This document shows, one piece after another, positions 12,812 to 25,300 of a DNA stretch of 64,000 nucleotides. Position 1 is the first letter of the stretch. Each line of letters opens with the position of its first letter. The stretch is taken from NCBI GenBank assembly GCA_036583965.1, contig JAZBQD010000001.1, positions 18,359,608 through 18,423,607 on the forward strand. Reading direction: 5' to 3'. The notes beneath the pieces are model-generated. The model ran no database searches. It was not told the DNA's origin and saw only the letters and a list, made by a program, of their open reading frames with translations. The stretch comes from Prunella strophiata. Taxonomy: Eukaryota; Chordata; Aves; Passeriformes; Prunellidae. The position numbers and the translations under genes are program-made.

Positions 12812-15071
12812 CTTCAAAACAAAATCCACAGGAGAACCAGTCAGTTCAGCATATAAACCAACCCAAAGCACACATTCCCCCTCTAAGGTCCTATTGCCTG
12901 TCCTTTGAAATGTTTTATAAGTTTAGCAGCTGAAGTTACTCTGTTGTTAAATAGACTCAGTTTTAAATTCATCCTTGTATAGGGCAGAGTGGGAATTTCA
13001 GGACAGCCTTTCTGGCCACCCAGTCTCCCCATTAAACATTTGAAACCATAGAACAGCTGTGAAAATCTCTTTATTGGGGCTTAAAATTCTGCTGTTCAAG
13101 CAATCCCCCAAAGTCCCAAGTGCAGCAGTGGCAGAGAGAGGTCACCAGACAGGGAGTGTTGGAAAGGGAAATCATTTATGGGTGAGGATGAGTGTGGGGA
13201 GGGAGAAGTGAGAAGATCCTTCATGTCAGGAGGCAAATTAAAATGCAGCAAGAGATTTCACTCTCTATTAAATTTGTTTCAGACTGTTTCTTTAATATCA
13301 GAATGTCCAAGATTTCACAAACCTTTTAAGAAAAAACAAGAACCTTTAAAAATGTCCTTTTTAAAATGAAAGGCCAAAGCAAACCAAAATCTTCCATGGC
13401 CTCTTATTAACCTATAAATACTCTAAATGTTGAAAGTGTCAGTTTGAAATTTTAACATTAATCCATGTTTAAATGCTGATTTTTGGGACAATCATTTCTG
13501 AGAAATTCCCTGCATGACTTGATTACAGGCTGCTGATCAGAATGATGTTTTGGCTTAACCACAAGTAAGAGACCTTTCCACACTGATCATTTTCCTTGAG
13601 GGAAAAAAATCCACTACACTTGTAAGAAAGCTTTCCCTGAAGGCATAAACATGTAATATAAATGCATGATCCACAATTTATCAGTCAGTAAATGGAATTA
13701 CTGTGTACAGCTGCCTGCTCTAGAAGTGTGCATGAATATATTCACTTTAAATAACTCTTTCAACATCACCTAAGCCAAACTCCAGACTAAAAAGAAATGA
13801 AAGGTAAAACTGTCTAAAACATTATCTATATACTAATTGAGGCCTTAATACATGACTTGGGGTAGATTTAAGAGTTTCTTCTTTCATCTGTCTGGGCTAA
13901 TATTTTTAGTAAATCATTTCTCAAACAGCAAACAAAATCAAGAAGAGAATGCAGTCATTCTGAACACACCAAACTGCTCCTTCTGCAATTGGAATCAACT
14001 CAAAAGAATTTTATCTTTTCACAAAATGTCTCTTTCTAAATTTTATTTTCCTGAATTTTAAAATCTTTATATAGAAATCTTGTGCCAGGCAGTTTGTGTG
14101 CAGTTTGTCCTGCACAACACCTACATAATGAGATATCTTATCTAGATACTGGTCTGATACAGATGGATTTATCTTTGTGCACACAGTAATTGATGGAATA
14201 GTTAGAGAATTCAGTGTAATTGAACCTGATGTTATAAAAAGAGCACAACCTCTCAATCTCCTCTCAATCAAATGGAAAAAAATGCAGGGCTGAAGATTAA
14301 GAAAACACCAAAGTAATTCCATATAATTTACCACTGCCTCAGTGGATGATGCCTTGAAATTCAGGCTATCTGGTCAAGGCAGAAACTCCTCACTGAGCTA
14401 CAGACACACAGCAAATTGAGCTCAGACTTTCTTTTTTTTTCCAGTATCTCCTCCACTGACTTAGCAGTGATAATATTTCTCTGAATACTCTGAAGCTGTC
14501 AACTAAAACTAAAACCAAGGATTCACACAGTCCACTCCAGAAGTGGAGCAATAAATGATGTGAAATGTAATTTGGGACTTGAAAAGGCAAACAATTATTC
14601 CAGCCCATGAGGTTCTCATTACTTGCTCAGATCCACTTGGAATGCAATTTTATCAGCTTCTAGAGAGGGTTTTGAGAAGGAGGAATGTGATGCCTCAGCA
14701 AAAGAGGTTATTTGAAGACAGCATAAATGAAGATTATCAAAACAAACAGTGACATGTTCCATTTGATACTGAGACCTGTTTAAGTATCACAAGGACTAAA
14801 GAAATGAATAGCAATGTGACTTTGATTTATTCCACCAGGGTCCTTCAAAGTTAACTTGAGCAGTAAAAGTCATTACCAAACACATTTCACAACCACTGAA
14901 TAAGCAACCATCTACTGTTAAGACATTATAAGCTGTTGCACAAAACATGCAGCTGCTTTCAGCTGAATTCTGCTTCCTTCCACTGGGATTTAAATCAAAC
15001 CCTAATCATTAAATGCTGTCACCTACAGCTCCACCAGGCAAATGCCGTGCTCCTGGTATTTTCAGTGTGTT

Positions 15072-15340
15072 CACTTGGTTCATGGAGTCACAGAATGCAC
15101 TGAATTGGAAGGGACCTCAAAAATAATCCAGTCCCACCCCACCTTCCACTGTCCCAGGTGCTCCAAGCCCTGTCCAGCCTGGCCTTGGGCACTGCCAGGG
15201 ATCCAGGGGCAGCCACAGCTGCTCTGGGCACCCTGTGCCAGGGCCTTACACCCTCACAGGGAACAATTCCTCCTATTATCCAGTCTAAATCTCTCCTCTC
15301 TAAGTTTAAAACCCTGTCCCTATCTGCCCAGATAAAAAGT
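15072..15340 (-). mobile_element. CR1 LINE 3' fragment
   Basis: Starts with GTCACAGAATG...TTGGAAGGGACCTC and continues through TCCAGCCTGGCCTTGGGCAC and GGATCCAGGGGCAGCCACAG, a sequence shared by several copies in this window. Confidence 0.85.
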
Positions 15341-15937
15341 CACTTTTCTCTCAGAAATATTTTACTTTTAAATCCATGAATTCAGTGGGCAACCTTTGGA
15401 AGCAGAAGAATGAAGACTGAATCACGTCAAAGACTTGCTTTAATGTCAACTTCTCTTTGGTTTTTCTGTGACACTACAGAAACTTCACAGGAAAATGAAA
15501 TGATAAAGGTCTTGTTAGAGCTTCTCACACTCACGTGGCTGCTCTCCCTGCTTTGAGTTCCTCTGAAAATTAATGGGAGACAGGGTGTCACCCACTGAGA
15601 GAGCTCAGCCCTATAGAAAAGAGACAGGCAGGCTCCCAGGGAGGCATGACAGAGGAATTCAGATCATAAAGTAGAGCTGACTAACTGCAAAAAGAACCAG
15701 GAAAATCACAGCAGACAAGAGTCACTCCAGATTTTGTATTCAAATGTCATTTCTGACGCAGTCTCATTGTCTTTTCTCCCAGAACAGGTTTTAGAGTGTG
15801 GGAGCTTTTGGTGTTGAGTGCTGGGGGTGGGATGGGTGAGAAATTGGCTGAATTATGAGGTTGGCCAAATGTTCATTTGTGCAGTGTTGTGACACCTGAG
15901 CCCCTGACCTTCCCAGGCTGGGAGTGATTCATTCTTT

Positions 15938-16120
15938 CACAGAATCACAGAATCTTTTAGGTTGGAAAAGACCTTTAAATTCATGGAGTCCAACCATTCC
16001 CCAGCACTGCCAAGGCCACCACTGCCCCATGTCCCCAAGGGCCACATCCACAGGGCTTTTAAATCCCTCCAGGGGACTCCACTTCTTCCCTGGGCAGCCT
16101 GTGCCAGGGCACAGGTACCA
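15938..16120 (-). mobile_element. CR1 LINE 3' fragment
   Basis: CACAGAATCACAGAATCTTT then AGGTTGGAAAAGACCTTTAA, AGCACTGCCAAGGCCACCAC, CCCTGGGCAGCCTGTGCCAG. The doubled octamer at the left is the CR1 3' terminal repeat in reverse. Confidence 0.9.
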
Positions 16121-16147
16121 ATATATATAAATATATATATAAATATG
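16121..16147 (+). repeat. AT-rich simple repeat at the edge of a CR1
   Basis: ATATAT/AAATAT run directly adjoining the CR1 fragment at 15938-16120. Confidence 0.85.
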
Positions 16148-17588
16148 TTTTTTTCTGTGCCTGAATCAGCCTTTGCTAACTCAGGGGATGGTTGGGCAGC
16201 TGCACTTTTGGGTTTTGGGGTGAGTGTTTCCTTCATTTGGATTTGGCTTCCTTTTTGAGGATTTGCTTAAAGAGCTGGAGAACGTTTCAGGTTATTCTGT
16301 GCAAGTTTCACGTTAATTTGCACCTCAAAAGCTTAAATTCACTGAGTCTCTGGGTAACATTGTGCTCCCCTTCCTGACAGAAGCTTCAGCCTGGCCCAGG
16401 ACTCATCCACAGAGCCTGGCTTTCTCCTGGACATATAAATCAGTCCCCTCTTCATGGGAACATTCTAAAGAAATGCTGATTCTTGTTTTCTTGTTACTGG
16501 AATGAACTATTTGTAATTATTTCTCTTTAAAATGACAGTTTCCAGAGCGAAGAGAACTGACTTGGCTGTAAATTATACTTTGGAGTGTTTTAAATCTTAT
16601 GCTAAAAATTAAAAGGCACAAAAAGTCATCATGAAGGGCATCTCTGACTGCAGATAAAGCCAAAGCAGTGACTGCAGGGCTGAGTCAAATGGGTAACATG
16701 GGGCTGTCTGCCTCATCTGTGCTTTTACCAAGACTTGGGGGTGCACTGGGACATTCCTGCAGCTCTTTCTTCCTTTTTTCCCTCCTTTTCCTTTTGTACC
16801 TCTCCCCCAGGTACCCAGTGAATAATTGTTACAGTCAGCAATTACAGACTCAGCTTCTCAAGCTATCAAAAGCCTGAAACCTTTGTCTTTTCTACAACTC
16901 TGACACAACTTCTCCCAAATCATGTGATTTGATCGTTCTAGTTTAAAGCTTCTTCCCTCTGTCATAGCATAAAACACTGTAAATTGAAATTTAAAAAAAG
17001 GAAAAATCAGAAAAAAGGTACATCAGAACTCCTTCCAGAGACTGGACAAGATGTTTACTTGTGTGTTCACCATGTCTTGCATCTAACAACAACAACAATA
17101 ATGCCCTGGGAGAGACTCAGCTGGAATAAATGCTGCCATTGTTTGTTCTCTCTGTCTGGCAATGCAATAAAACCTCTGCTGCAAAGATGGAAAATAAGGC
17201 CTAACACAGGAAACTCTATAAATACAGAATAAAATCAATATAATAAAAGATTCAGGATAGACTGCTGCTGCCTGTAACACAAGTATACCCAAGTGTATAA
17301 CAAATACATCTTCTGGTTCTCTTCCTTCACAGCACCTCAGCACCTGGCTCAATAACAATTAGAGGTATAAACTCCTTGCAAAGAGGCCCTGCTATATTTT
17401 AATGCAATATTTTGGGTTTTTTTTCACTATGGAAACTATAATTTACAAGCAATCTGAACAGGGATATGAAGAACAGAGAGATGGAAGATGGGACAAGTGG
17501 GGCTGGTTCAGGAGGCAGGAGTGCAGGACGTGGTGTGGTGTCACCCCAGCTGGGCCAGTTTGAGTGGCTGAGTGCTTGCCCCACTTAC

Positions 17589-17673
17589 CATGACGACCCC
17601 TCCAGACTGCTCTGCTGTGCACATGCTCATGATGGGGGCCATGCCAATGGTGGTGCCCTGGAAGTACACCCCG
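17589..17673 (-). CDS. ADAM12: ADAM12 exon 10: metalloprotease domain before the zinc helix
   Basis: 85 nt; the first base completes Ser, then 28 codons to a codon boundary: GVYFQGTTIGMAPIMSMCTA then EQSGGVVM. G-T-x-G-M-A-P-I-M-S-M-C is typical of the ADAM12/19/33 group, and the MSMC cysteine is one of the conserved catalytic-domain disulfide positions. Acceptor tcctctcccctcctgcag is very strong; donor GTCATG|GTAAGT is near consensus. About 190 nt upstream of the acceptor lies the large GATC-rich minisatellite. Confidence 0.95.
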
Positions 17674-17860
17674 CTGCAGGAGGGGAGAGGAGACACAGAG
17701 CCACCAGTCAGTGCCAAGATACCCCCTGCTGGTCCCAGTTCTGGATTTCTGCCAGCCTCAAACAAAGACCCCATTTCTGCTCCTCATTTGCAGCTCTAAA
17801 GCCATGGAAAGCCCAGAGGGGCTGTGCTGAACTGAACCACAGAGTCCCAGCTCTTGGAAC

Positions 17861-18770
17861 ATCCACTGGATCACCCCCATTGGATTACCACCAATGGATC
17901 ACCCCCAATGAGATCACCCCAATGGATCACCCTCACTGGATCATTCCCGTTGGATCACTCTCACTGGATCATCCCCATTGGATCACCCCCCAATGGATCA
18001 TCCCCATTGGATCACCCCCCAATGGATCACCACCAATGGATCACCCTCACTGGATCATTCCCATTGGATCCTCCCCATTGGATCACCCCAAATAGATTAT
18101 CCCAAATAGATCACCCCCATTGGATCACCACCACCAATGGATCACCTTCATTGGATCATTCCCATTGGATCACCACCAATGGATCCTGCCCAATGGATCA
18201 CCTCCACTGGATCACCCCCAATGAGATCACCCAATGGATCACCCTCATTGGATCACCCTCATTGGATCATTCCTGTTGGATCACTCTCACTGGATCATTC
18301 CCATTGGATCACCCCCAATGGATCACCACCACCAATGGATCATCCCCAATGGATCACCTCCACTGGACCACCCCCAATGAATCACACTCACTGGATCATT
18401 CCCATTGGGTCACCCCCCAATGGATCACCACCAGTGGATCACCCCTAATGGATCACCCTCACTGGATCATTCCCATTGGATCACCCCAAATAGATTATCC
18501 CAAATAGATCACCCCCAATGGATCACACTCACTGGATCATTCCCATTGGATCACCCCAAATAGATTATCCCAAATAGATCACCCCCAATGGATCATCCCC
18601 ATTGGCTCATCCCCATTGGATCACCCCCAATAGATTACCCCAAATAGATCACCCCCAATGGATCACCCCCAATAGATCACCCTCACTGGATCATTGCCAT
18701 TGATCACCCTCACTGGATCACCTTCATTGGATCACCCCCACTGGATCACCCCCACTGGATCACCCTCCTT
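17861..18770. repeat. GATC-rich minisatellite, 14-15 bp unit with 70-bp higher-order period
   Basis: About 0.9 kb built from variants of TGGATCACCCCCAT and TGGATCATCCCCAT, roughly 60 units. A marker variant (AATAGATTAT) recurs at about 18091, 18489, 18559 and 18629; the last three are 70 bp apart, showing higher-order block amplification. It lies in intron 9, about 190 nt upstream of the exon 10 acceptor. In the ADAM12 transcript it is rich in runs of 3-5 G. Long plus-strand open frames across it (about 210 residues of DHPHWI-type repeats) arise from the stop-free unit and are not genes. Confidence 0.97.
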
Positions 18771-19176
18771 AGTTTTCACTGCTGCAACAGTGACCCTTCT
18801 TCCCTCCCTTTGTTTCTGAAGTTGGGAACAGGAGCACAGGCATAAAAATGATGTCTCTAACTCCAAGAAGGGTTATTGCAATGCAGGGGGAAGTTTATGT
18901 GCTGCTTGTGATGATGCACAGCCTTGAATGTAATAATTTCAAACAAAGTGTTATTGTACATATAGAGCAATCAAATATCTCAGGAGGGACAGTTTGGAAA
19001 GGCTCAATTTATTCTTATTCAGGTAATGTAAGAAGTAAATAACTCCTTTTAATTACTGAGACATCAGTTGTGTTTATCTGCTCAGTATAAAAAATAGTCA
19101 ATTGATCAAAATAATACCTATTCAACAAAGAGGTGTTCCTCTTTTTTTTTTTTTTTTAAGAGTGCTTTTACTTTTA

Positions 19177-19215
19177 CAGAACCACAGACTGATTTGGGTT
19201 GACAGGGACCTTTAC
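19177..19215 (-). mobile_element. Short CR1 remnant
   Basis: ACAGAACCACAGACTGATTT then GGGTTGACAGGGACCTTTA resembles the last 40 nt of CR1 in reverse. Confidence 0.5.
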
Positions 19216-19715
19216 TCAATTACTTTATTCCAAGAAAATGCAGCAGGGTAAAATATATTAATGGTTTAATTTTTGAATCATGAATGCAAATGAATTGTCT
19301 AAATTAGACAGCATTTTAAAGCACACTGAGGTCTTTTCAATAGGAAATAGGCTTCACTTAGGGTCAGAGCAGGACTGTCTTTTGCAGTGACAATTTAGCC
19401 TGAGGGCAGTTTAAATTGGTTGTAAATTCCACCCTGAGCATGGTGCAGTTGATTACAACCTCCTGCTCCACAGGAGCTGAACTCAGGACAGGCTTTGAGC
19501 ACCAGGGCTGGGAGAGGAAACCCACCTGGAGCATCTGCTGCAGAGTGAATTTGGGTTTGATGTTTGCAGAGGGGAAAGGCAAACCCTCAGGAACACAGAT
19601 GTTCCTTCCAACAGCTTAGCAGCTGGGCAAGGACTCAGCACAGCTATCCTGAAATCCCCAAAATCCCCCAAATCCCCAAAATCCTGGCAGGTATCAAATC
19701 CAGAGTCAGGCCTAC

Positions 19716-19885
19716 CTGATGAGCTGTGCATTGTCGTGGGCTTTCCTTGGTAGGAGTTTGAGCTTTCTCCAGTCCAGGAACTCGTGCAGGCTGGTGAAAG
19801 GGTCTTGGGAGATGGAGCACTTGTCCATGTCATTCCACACCTCCACTCCCACCAGGGCCACTCGGATGTTTAGTGGCCTGTAGAA
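19716..19885 (-). CDS. ADAM12: ADAM12 exon 9: metalloprotease domain core
   Basis: 170 nt, starting on a codon boundary and ending with two bases of Ser. It begins FYRPLNIRVALVGVEVWNDM and continues DKCSISQDPFTSLHEFLDWR and KLKLLPRKAHDNAQLI. YRPLNIR-LVGVEVW is a hallmark of ADAM catalytic domains, and the downstream stretch matches ADAM12 residue for residue apart from conservative changes. This part forms the central sheet and the helix leading to the active-site cleft. Acceptor ttcttctccttag follows a long T-rich tract; donor CATCAG|GTAGGC. Confidence 0.95.
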
Positions 19886-21391
19886 CTAAGGAGAAGAAAA
19901 AAAATCAGGAAATGTGTGTCTAGAAAGTATTTCAGACTAGAATATTTGAATAAAAACATAATGAACCTTTCTTACAGAGGTTAAAACAGTTTCCTCTTCA
20001 GGGCAAAACACCTGACAGGACTCAGACAAAATATTTTAAGACTCCCACAAAACAGTTCTGACCCAACTCAACACCCATAAGGCATTCAAAGAGATCCAGG
20101 GATTTCCTGCTGCTCCCTGTGCTACCCAGCCCTGAGCTCCCTGCCCATGTCCTTCAGCTCTGAAGGAACTCCAGGCCGTGGCAGATGAGTCTCCCAGGGC
20201 TGCCCCAGCCTGGATTGCACAGATCCCACTCCAGAGGCAGAGGAGCTGTGCTGTGCTTGTGGATCACAACAACAGCTGAACACCAGCCAGGCTCATCCAG
20301 CCTTGCACAGAGCAGATAAAACCCAGGGATTTTATCTGTTCCCCCACCAGCAAATGCCATTTTGCTGCAAAGGGGGAGCCAGAGCAACATCAGCAGAGCC
20401 ACGACAACAGTTCTAATGTGAGAGTAATGTGAGGAAGGAGTCAGGGATTGATCAAGTCCAGATTTGCCTGACAGGCTGAGGAAAACACCCAGTAGATCTT
20501 TGTCTTGTTTCTATGCATTCCAGTCATTTGCAGAACACCAGCATTTGCTGAGCATAAATTAAGCATGAAACAAAAAATATATTACAATATGCAAAATTAA
20601 TTTTGAGCAGGTAACATATAAACACCTGTCCTCTGGCAATAAGTCAGCAAGACAATTATGGATGAGGTGGAGGTGTCTTCAGCAGCTTGTTTTTAATCAG
20701 GAATGCTTCTCCTTGAGCTACTGCCCTTGAAGTATCACTTGATAAGTTCTCAGATAAATTAAGACACTCTCAGTTATAATTTCACTACGAGAGTCTTAAT
20801 ATTTTCTGGCCATACAGTCCAACAGAAACTCTAATTTGTTCAAAAACCACTCTAGAGGATTCTTAGCCTTTATTGTTTACTGTCAAGGAATTATTTCAAG
20901 ACCAAAAAAATTCAGTGTATGTCTCTCCCTTATTGCTCTCACTCAGCCATCAACTCTGCTTCCTTGGTTTTTAATTCTGCCATCTTCCTTGGGTTACACA
21001 TCTTATTAACTGTGTTTTCACAGGGGCTTTACAACTGGACCTTCCCTTGTTGCTGCAAATGACTTTTGCTTCAAATTTATCTTAAAAATAAGCCTCTTTT
21101 TTTCCCTACAGGCTGTTCTATAGGTGATTATCCCCACCCTCTTCCCTGGTGAATAACATCCTAGGGCTAAATTGGGCTTTTTCTTAGGAATAGATCATTA
21201 CATCCCATATGCAGCAGAGCAGAGCTCATGGCTTTGTGTATCAAAAGGCAAATGAAAGGTTTAAATTTGCTTTTCCAGGAGCTTTGCTCTGAAATACTGG
21301 AGTACCAGCAAAGCTGCAGGGTCAGCTCCTTCAGCATCCTTCAGGAAGTGTGGTAAGGCTGGGAAGAGGGAAACAATCCTCATGTTCTTAC
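19886..21391 (-). other. ADAM12: ADAM12 intron 8
   Basis: 1506 nt with GTAAGA and tccttag borders. No repeat family or other feature recognised. Confidence 0.9.
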
Positions 21392-21463
21392 CTTATCAAC
21401 GTAGTTTGCAATTTCTATCAGCCTCTGCTTAATTTTTTCCACGTCTTTGCCTTGTCTCTGAAA
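21392..21463 (-). CDS. ADAM12: ADAM12 exon 8: metalloprotease domain, first helix
   Basis: 72 nt, 24 codons, phase 0 at both ends: FQRQGKDVEKIKQRLIEIAN then YVDK. This matches the first helix of the ADAM12 catalytic domain (FQRQGKD, KQRLIEIAN, VDK). The changes I see against human are conservative (V/L, I/V, Y/H). Acceptor tacattccaag is pyrimidine-poor but has a usable AAG; donor GATAAG|GTAAGA is strong. The 824-nt intron before it and 1506-nt intron after it are among the shortest here. Confidence 0.94.
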
Positions 21464-22287
21464 CTTGGAATGTAAAGGATCAATGTAGCAGCAGCACAAA
21501 TGTCACAGTTTTCCCCCCAAGAGCCAGCACAACAGGGGTGTTTGGGAATTAGGGTGCAGCCAAAATCCACCAGCAGACTCCTGCTGGATCCACAGCCTGC
21601 CCCTAAAGAAACCCAGACTCTGGGACAGGATTTTGGTTCTTGTGGAAAGATCTTAAAATCCCCAAATGTTACGAAGGGGTCTTTTCAGGACTGATGTTTT
21701 GGGAAAAAGTTCTTTTCTTAGCAGGTCTTGCAAAGAGTGATTGCAATTCTCTAAGTAGCAGTGTTCAAGCAGACAAAAAAAAAAAAAAAAAACAAAAAAC
21801 CAAAAAAGGCAGCAAAATAATTCAAGGCAGGAATTCAGATCTTTGCCATTCAGCTCACTGGCACATTTTTACAGCCAGTGCTGGGTACTTTGAAGCTCCC
21901 TTTGCAAACCCTCAGGAAGGCAGTCGTGCTCCACGGAATGTGATGGCCAAGCTCTGCTCCAGAAGCCCTGACAGCCCCACTGAGGGCACTGTGAATGGCA
22001 GTGAGGACTTCACTTGCTCAAGGAATGAATATTTGCCTCTTCTTCCATACTGACACAGCTATTGCAGAGTCAAACTCCTTCCGAGGTATTGCAAGAAATT
22101 TTGCCACTGAGTATCAATATTGTCCTATCTTAGTAATGCCTCCCTTGCTCAGCCCTAATTAGGGAGGGTGATTTACCTCAGAAAACCATCATATTATTGT
22201 CTGAAGCACCTTATTTGCAGCTCCATGGTAACTGAACTGAGCTGCCCCTCTGCTGCTCACATAACTTTTTATTTTGCAGTTCCTTAC
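21464..22287 (-). other. ADAM12: ADAM12 intron 7
   Basis: 824 nt with GTAAGG and ttccaag borders. An A-rich run at about 21775-21810 is the only notable feature. Confidence 0.9.
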
Positions 22288-22353
22288 CTCACGATTATCT
22301 GCCACAATAACAAGCTCCACGTACTTCGTTGTCTTCAGAGTCTCCCTCTTGTA
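22288..22353 (-). CDS. ADAM12: ADAM12 exon 7: furin site and start of metalloprotease domain
   Basis: 66 nt, exactly 22 codons, phase 0 at both ends: YKRETLKTTKYVELVIVADN then RE. With the terminal Arg of exon 6 it forms R-Y-K-R before Glu, matching the furin consensus R-x-K/R-R; human ADAM12 has R-H-K-R at this place. Proprotein convertases cut here in the trans-Golgi to release the active protease. KYVELVIVADN is the first beta strand of the reprolysin (M12B) catalytic domain, present in nearly all ADAMs. Acceptor tttttttgacag; donor GAG|GTAAGG. Confidence 0.94.
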
Positions 22354-25300
22354 CTGTCAAAAAAACCATTAAAGTCTTATTTTGTTTTCAGCCCTGATAC
22401 AACAAAGTGCTTGCAAGAGGAAACACACAGTGTCTCAGGTTTCCTACATTTTACTAAGATTTTACTACACACAGATTTGTAGTTATTCCTCCTCCTCATG
22501 GAAGTTTTCCTTACAAAACCTCTCAGGGTTTGATCACAGGAAGCAGGAGAGTGGTGCAAAGTCTCTCTCAACCTTTCAGCTTTCTGCAGTTGAGATGTTT
22601 GAGTCATTTTTCCTCACAGGAGAATATCCCCTCCAGCAGAAAGACCTTTGCTATTTCTAAGTCACTTTTAAAGGAGAGATGAGGTAACTTCTAACAAACA
22701 TTTCACACAATAGACAAACTGGTTACTAAGGAAAATGAGAGATAAAGGGATATTGAGTGAAGCAGAGAAGAGGTCGAGCAGTCAACTGATAAATTATGTA
22801 GGAAGAAAAACCCAAAAATAAAAAAAAAGCAGAACCAACTGTCAGTGTCTGGGGAAGCAAATACTTGAAAAATGGAAGGCACACATTTAATTCTGTATCT
22901 GCATATTCATGTAAAATGCAGGTCTAAAAGAATCATAATGCTTAACTGAAGAAACAAACTCACTGGAGAAATGATTTTGTAAGAGTACAAAACATGTCAC
23001 AGCTGCTTTGCTGCCCTAAATTTAAGTGACCTATTAGTGCCTGTAAAAGCTCTGTGATTTACAGCAGCAGCATTTATCCTATCATTCCTTCCTTGTGTCT
23101 GGACCAGGACATTTAGAGAAAAGAGGTCTCAGCAGAATATCTGATCTTCCTGCCAGAACTCAGAGGGTTTAAACAGATGTCTGACCTACAAGTGACCACG
23201 ATGTCTTGAGCTGCAGCAAAGCTCTTTCACCTAAAACATGACTAAAGCTTTCCAAGGAAAACTGCTCCAAGGCAAACTGAGACATCCCCTAAGCACAGCC
23301 AGAGCTGGACTTCTCCTTCCAGCCAGATTTCACAAAGTTTTCTTCACATTATCAAACTGTTCCTCTTCATTATCTGCAGATTAATGATTTTGATGTTTTG
23401 CAAGAATCAGAGGAAAAGTGAGCGATGCAATCTTTAGTATCGGACTTTCAAATTAATATTTAATAGTTTTGCAAACTCCAATAACTTGAAAAAAGTTTCA
23501 TTTGGACCATATTTATGGAAGGAGAGAGGAGTAAAAGCTGCTGTTAATGAACTAAACATCAAGAATTCAAACCCTTGACAGGATTACACTTGTTAGGGGC
23601 TCTGGCAAATGAGCTGAGGCAGATTTTTTAAAACTTCTGGTGTGGGGATGTGATGTCACTCAGACATGAGTGAGGTGCCACAGAAGGTAAATGGCCATGT
23701 GGCTGCTGTTTGTGATGGAACTGATCCCTCAGACACTAAAACTCTCCCATCCTGAAATTTGTTATGAGGTCCTAAAGAGATGCATCTCCAAGGTGCCTCT
23801 CATCCTCCTCCAAGTGAAGAAGAAAAGATGATACAGGAAAATCTGGGTTCAAAGGAACAAAGGTTACATCAGTCAGTTTAAAACATTTCCCCCTTACCAC
23901 GAGTGAAACTGTTTGGACTGGAGTGAGCTGGAGAGAAATTGGCTAGCAGGCATAAAAATCACATAAGCCTCTGGTGACTGACTTGCATAACAAATCTGTT
24001 CCTGAGATTTGCCCAAAGGCTATGTGGATTCCTAGGATACAATATTGATTTATGAAATATACCTAATTATGGCTTCTTTCAGCTTGCTCTCTGCAGCCAG
24101 CTGCATCAATGCACAACCCCTTTGCTGAGTTAATCCTTCAGAACTGAAATGAGGAGTCAATGACACAGCCATGAGAGCTGGGGGACAAATGGGCTTTGTT
24201 CCACTCACCATGGTCTCTCTCCTCTGCTTCTTCCCCACCTGATCCTGTCCTAAACCTGCTGTCCCAGCAGCTGCACCCTTCCCTGCCTGGGAATTGGCAT
24301 GGCTTGGATGGACACTGCAGTGGTGCAGCCTCTCTTTCCTCATGCTCTAAAAAATCCCCTGCCTGGTCCTGGTCACCAGCACCCCCAAAATGGCTTTTTT
24401 TTTATTTGTGGCTACAGAGAAAATGCCCTACTGCAGGGAGTGTCCTACACACCAGACATTCTGCAGGGTCCTGTCTCATGGAGCTCATCTGGAAAATGCT
24501 CCTTGGTGCAATTTGAGGACCCTCTGCATCTCCTGCCCTGCTCCACTGCAGCTCCTGTTTGGATCTGGGAAGCTGAGCAGATCTTTGGATCTGCTGCTTG
24601 TCCCATCCTTCACCTGTGCTTGCACCTAACCAAAGCCCTTGGTGCTATATTGATCTCACACTTCAGCTCTGCTCAATAAGAATTTCATGTGGGTGGTTGA
24701 GTGGAGAGTCAGGGATAAAACCAAACAAAAATCTTCCCCCAGACCTGTCAAGAAGCCAAATATTTTAATCATGCCCTGAACCTTAGACCAGATTTCTGCT
24801 TAATTCTGTCACCCAGTGTGATTTGGAGCAGCTTTATGTCTCCCCACTTTGCAGGTCATCTGTATTTGACGTGCCCACTGACAGACTGCTCAGTGACAAC
24901 ACTGAAATATGAAAACTCACCCCACACATGACATTTGACAGCTTTCAAAATTCCTACATTAGAAGCTTAAGCAACTTACTCATTAAATATATTGTACCTA
25001 TCCATATGATGTGATTGCTGACAGGTTTTATAATTATGTCCACTGAAGCACAGCAAAAATATTTTTCAGATATTTAAAGTGAAATTTGAGATGTGGTTGA
25101 AGCCAGCAGCAAAATGGAAGAACCATAAGAGTAATAATAAAATGGCTTTGGTTGTGTCAGTTTGTTACATGCACACATTTTATTTCTGCATTACATTGAC
25201 TACTTCAGTGGAATTCAAAGTCACAAATAAGTTGGGGAAAACTTAATAAAGTTGCATTTCCAATGTCTTCCACCCACACATGCTTTTAGAAATACACTTA

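Larger units (their letters stand above)
12812..17588 (-). other. ADAM12: ADAM12 intron 10
   Basis: 4777 nt between the exon ending VVM and the zinc-site exon. GT (GTAAGT) and AG (gaag) borders are seen. It contains two CR1 3' fragments (about 15072-15340 and 15938-16120) with an adjoining AT dinucleotide-like tract at 16121-16147. The stretch 13400-14990 is AT-rich without a recognisable repeat. Confidence 0.9.
17674..19715 (-). other. ADAM12: ADAM12 intron 9, nearly half minisatellite
   Basis: 2042 nt. About 45 percent is the tandem repeat at 17861-18770. The rest holds a short CR1 remnant near 19177 and a T run at 19142-19158. Borders are GTAGGC and ctcctgcag. Confidence 0.9.

Noticed and set aside
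17854..18507. Plus-strand open frames of about 210 residues made of DHPHWI/GSPPMDH-type repeats
   Set aside because: They follow from a GATC minisatellite whose unit lacks stops; no start context, no splice sites, no known family.
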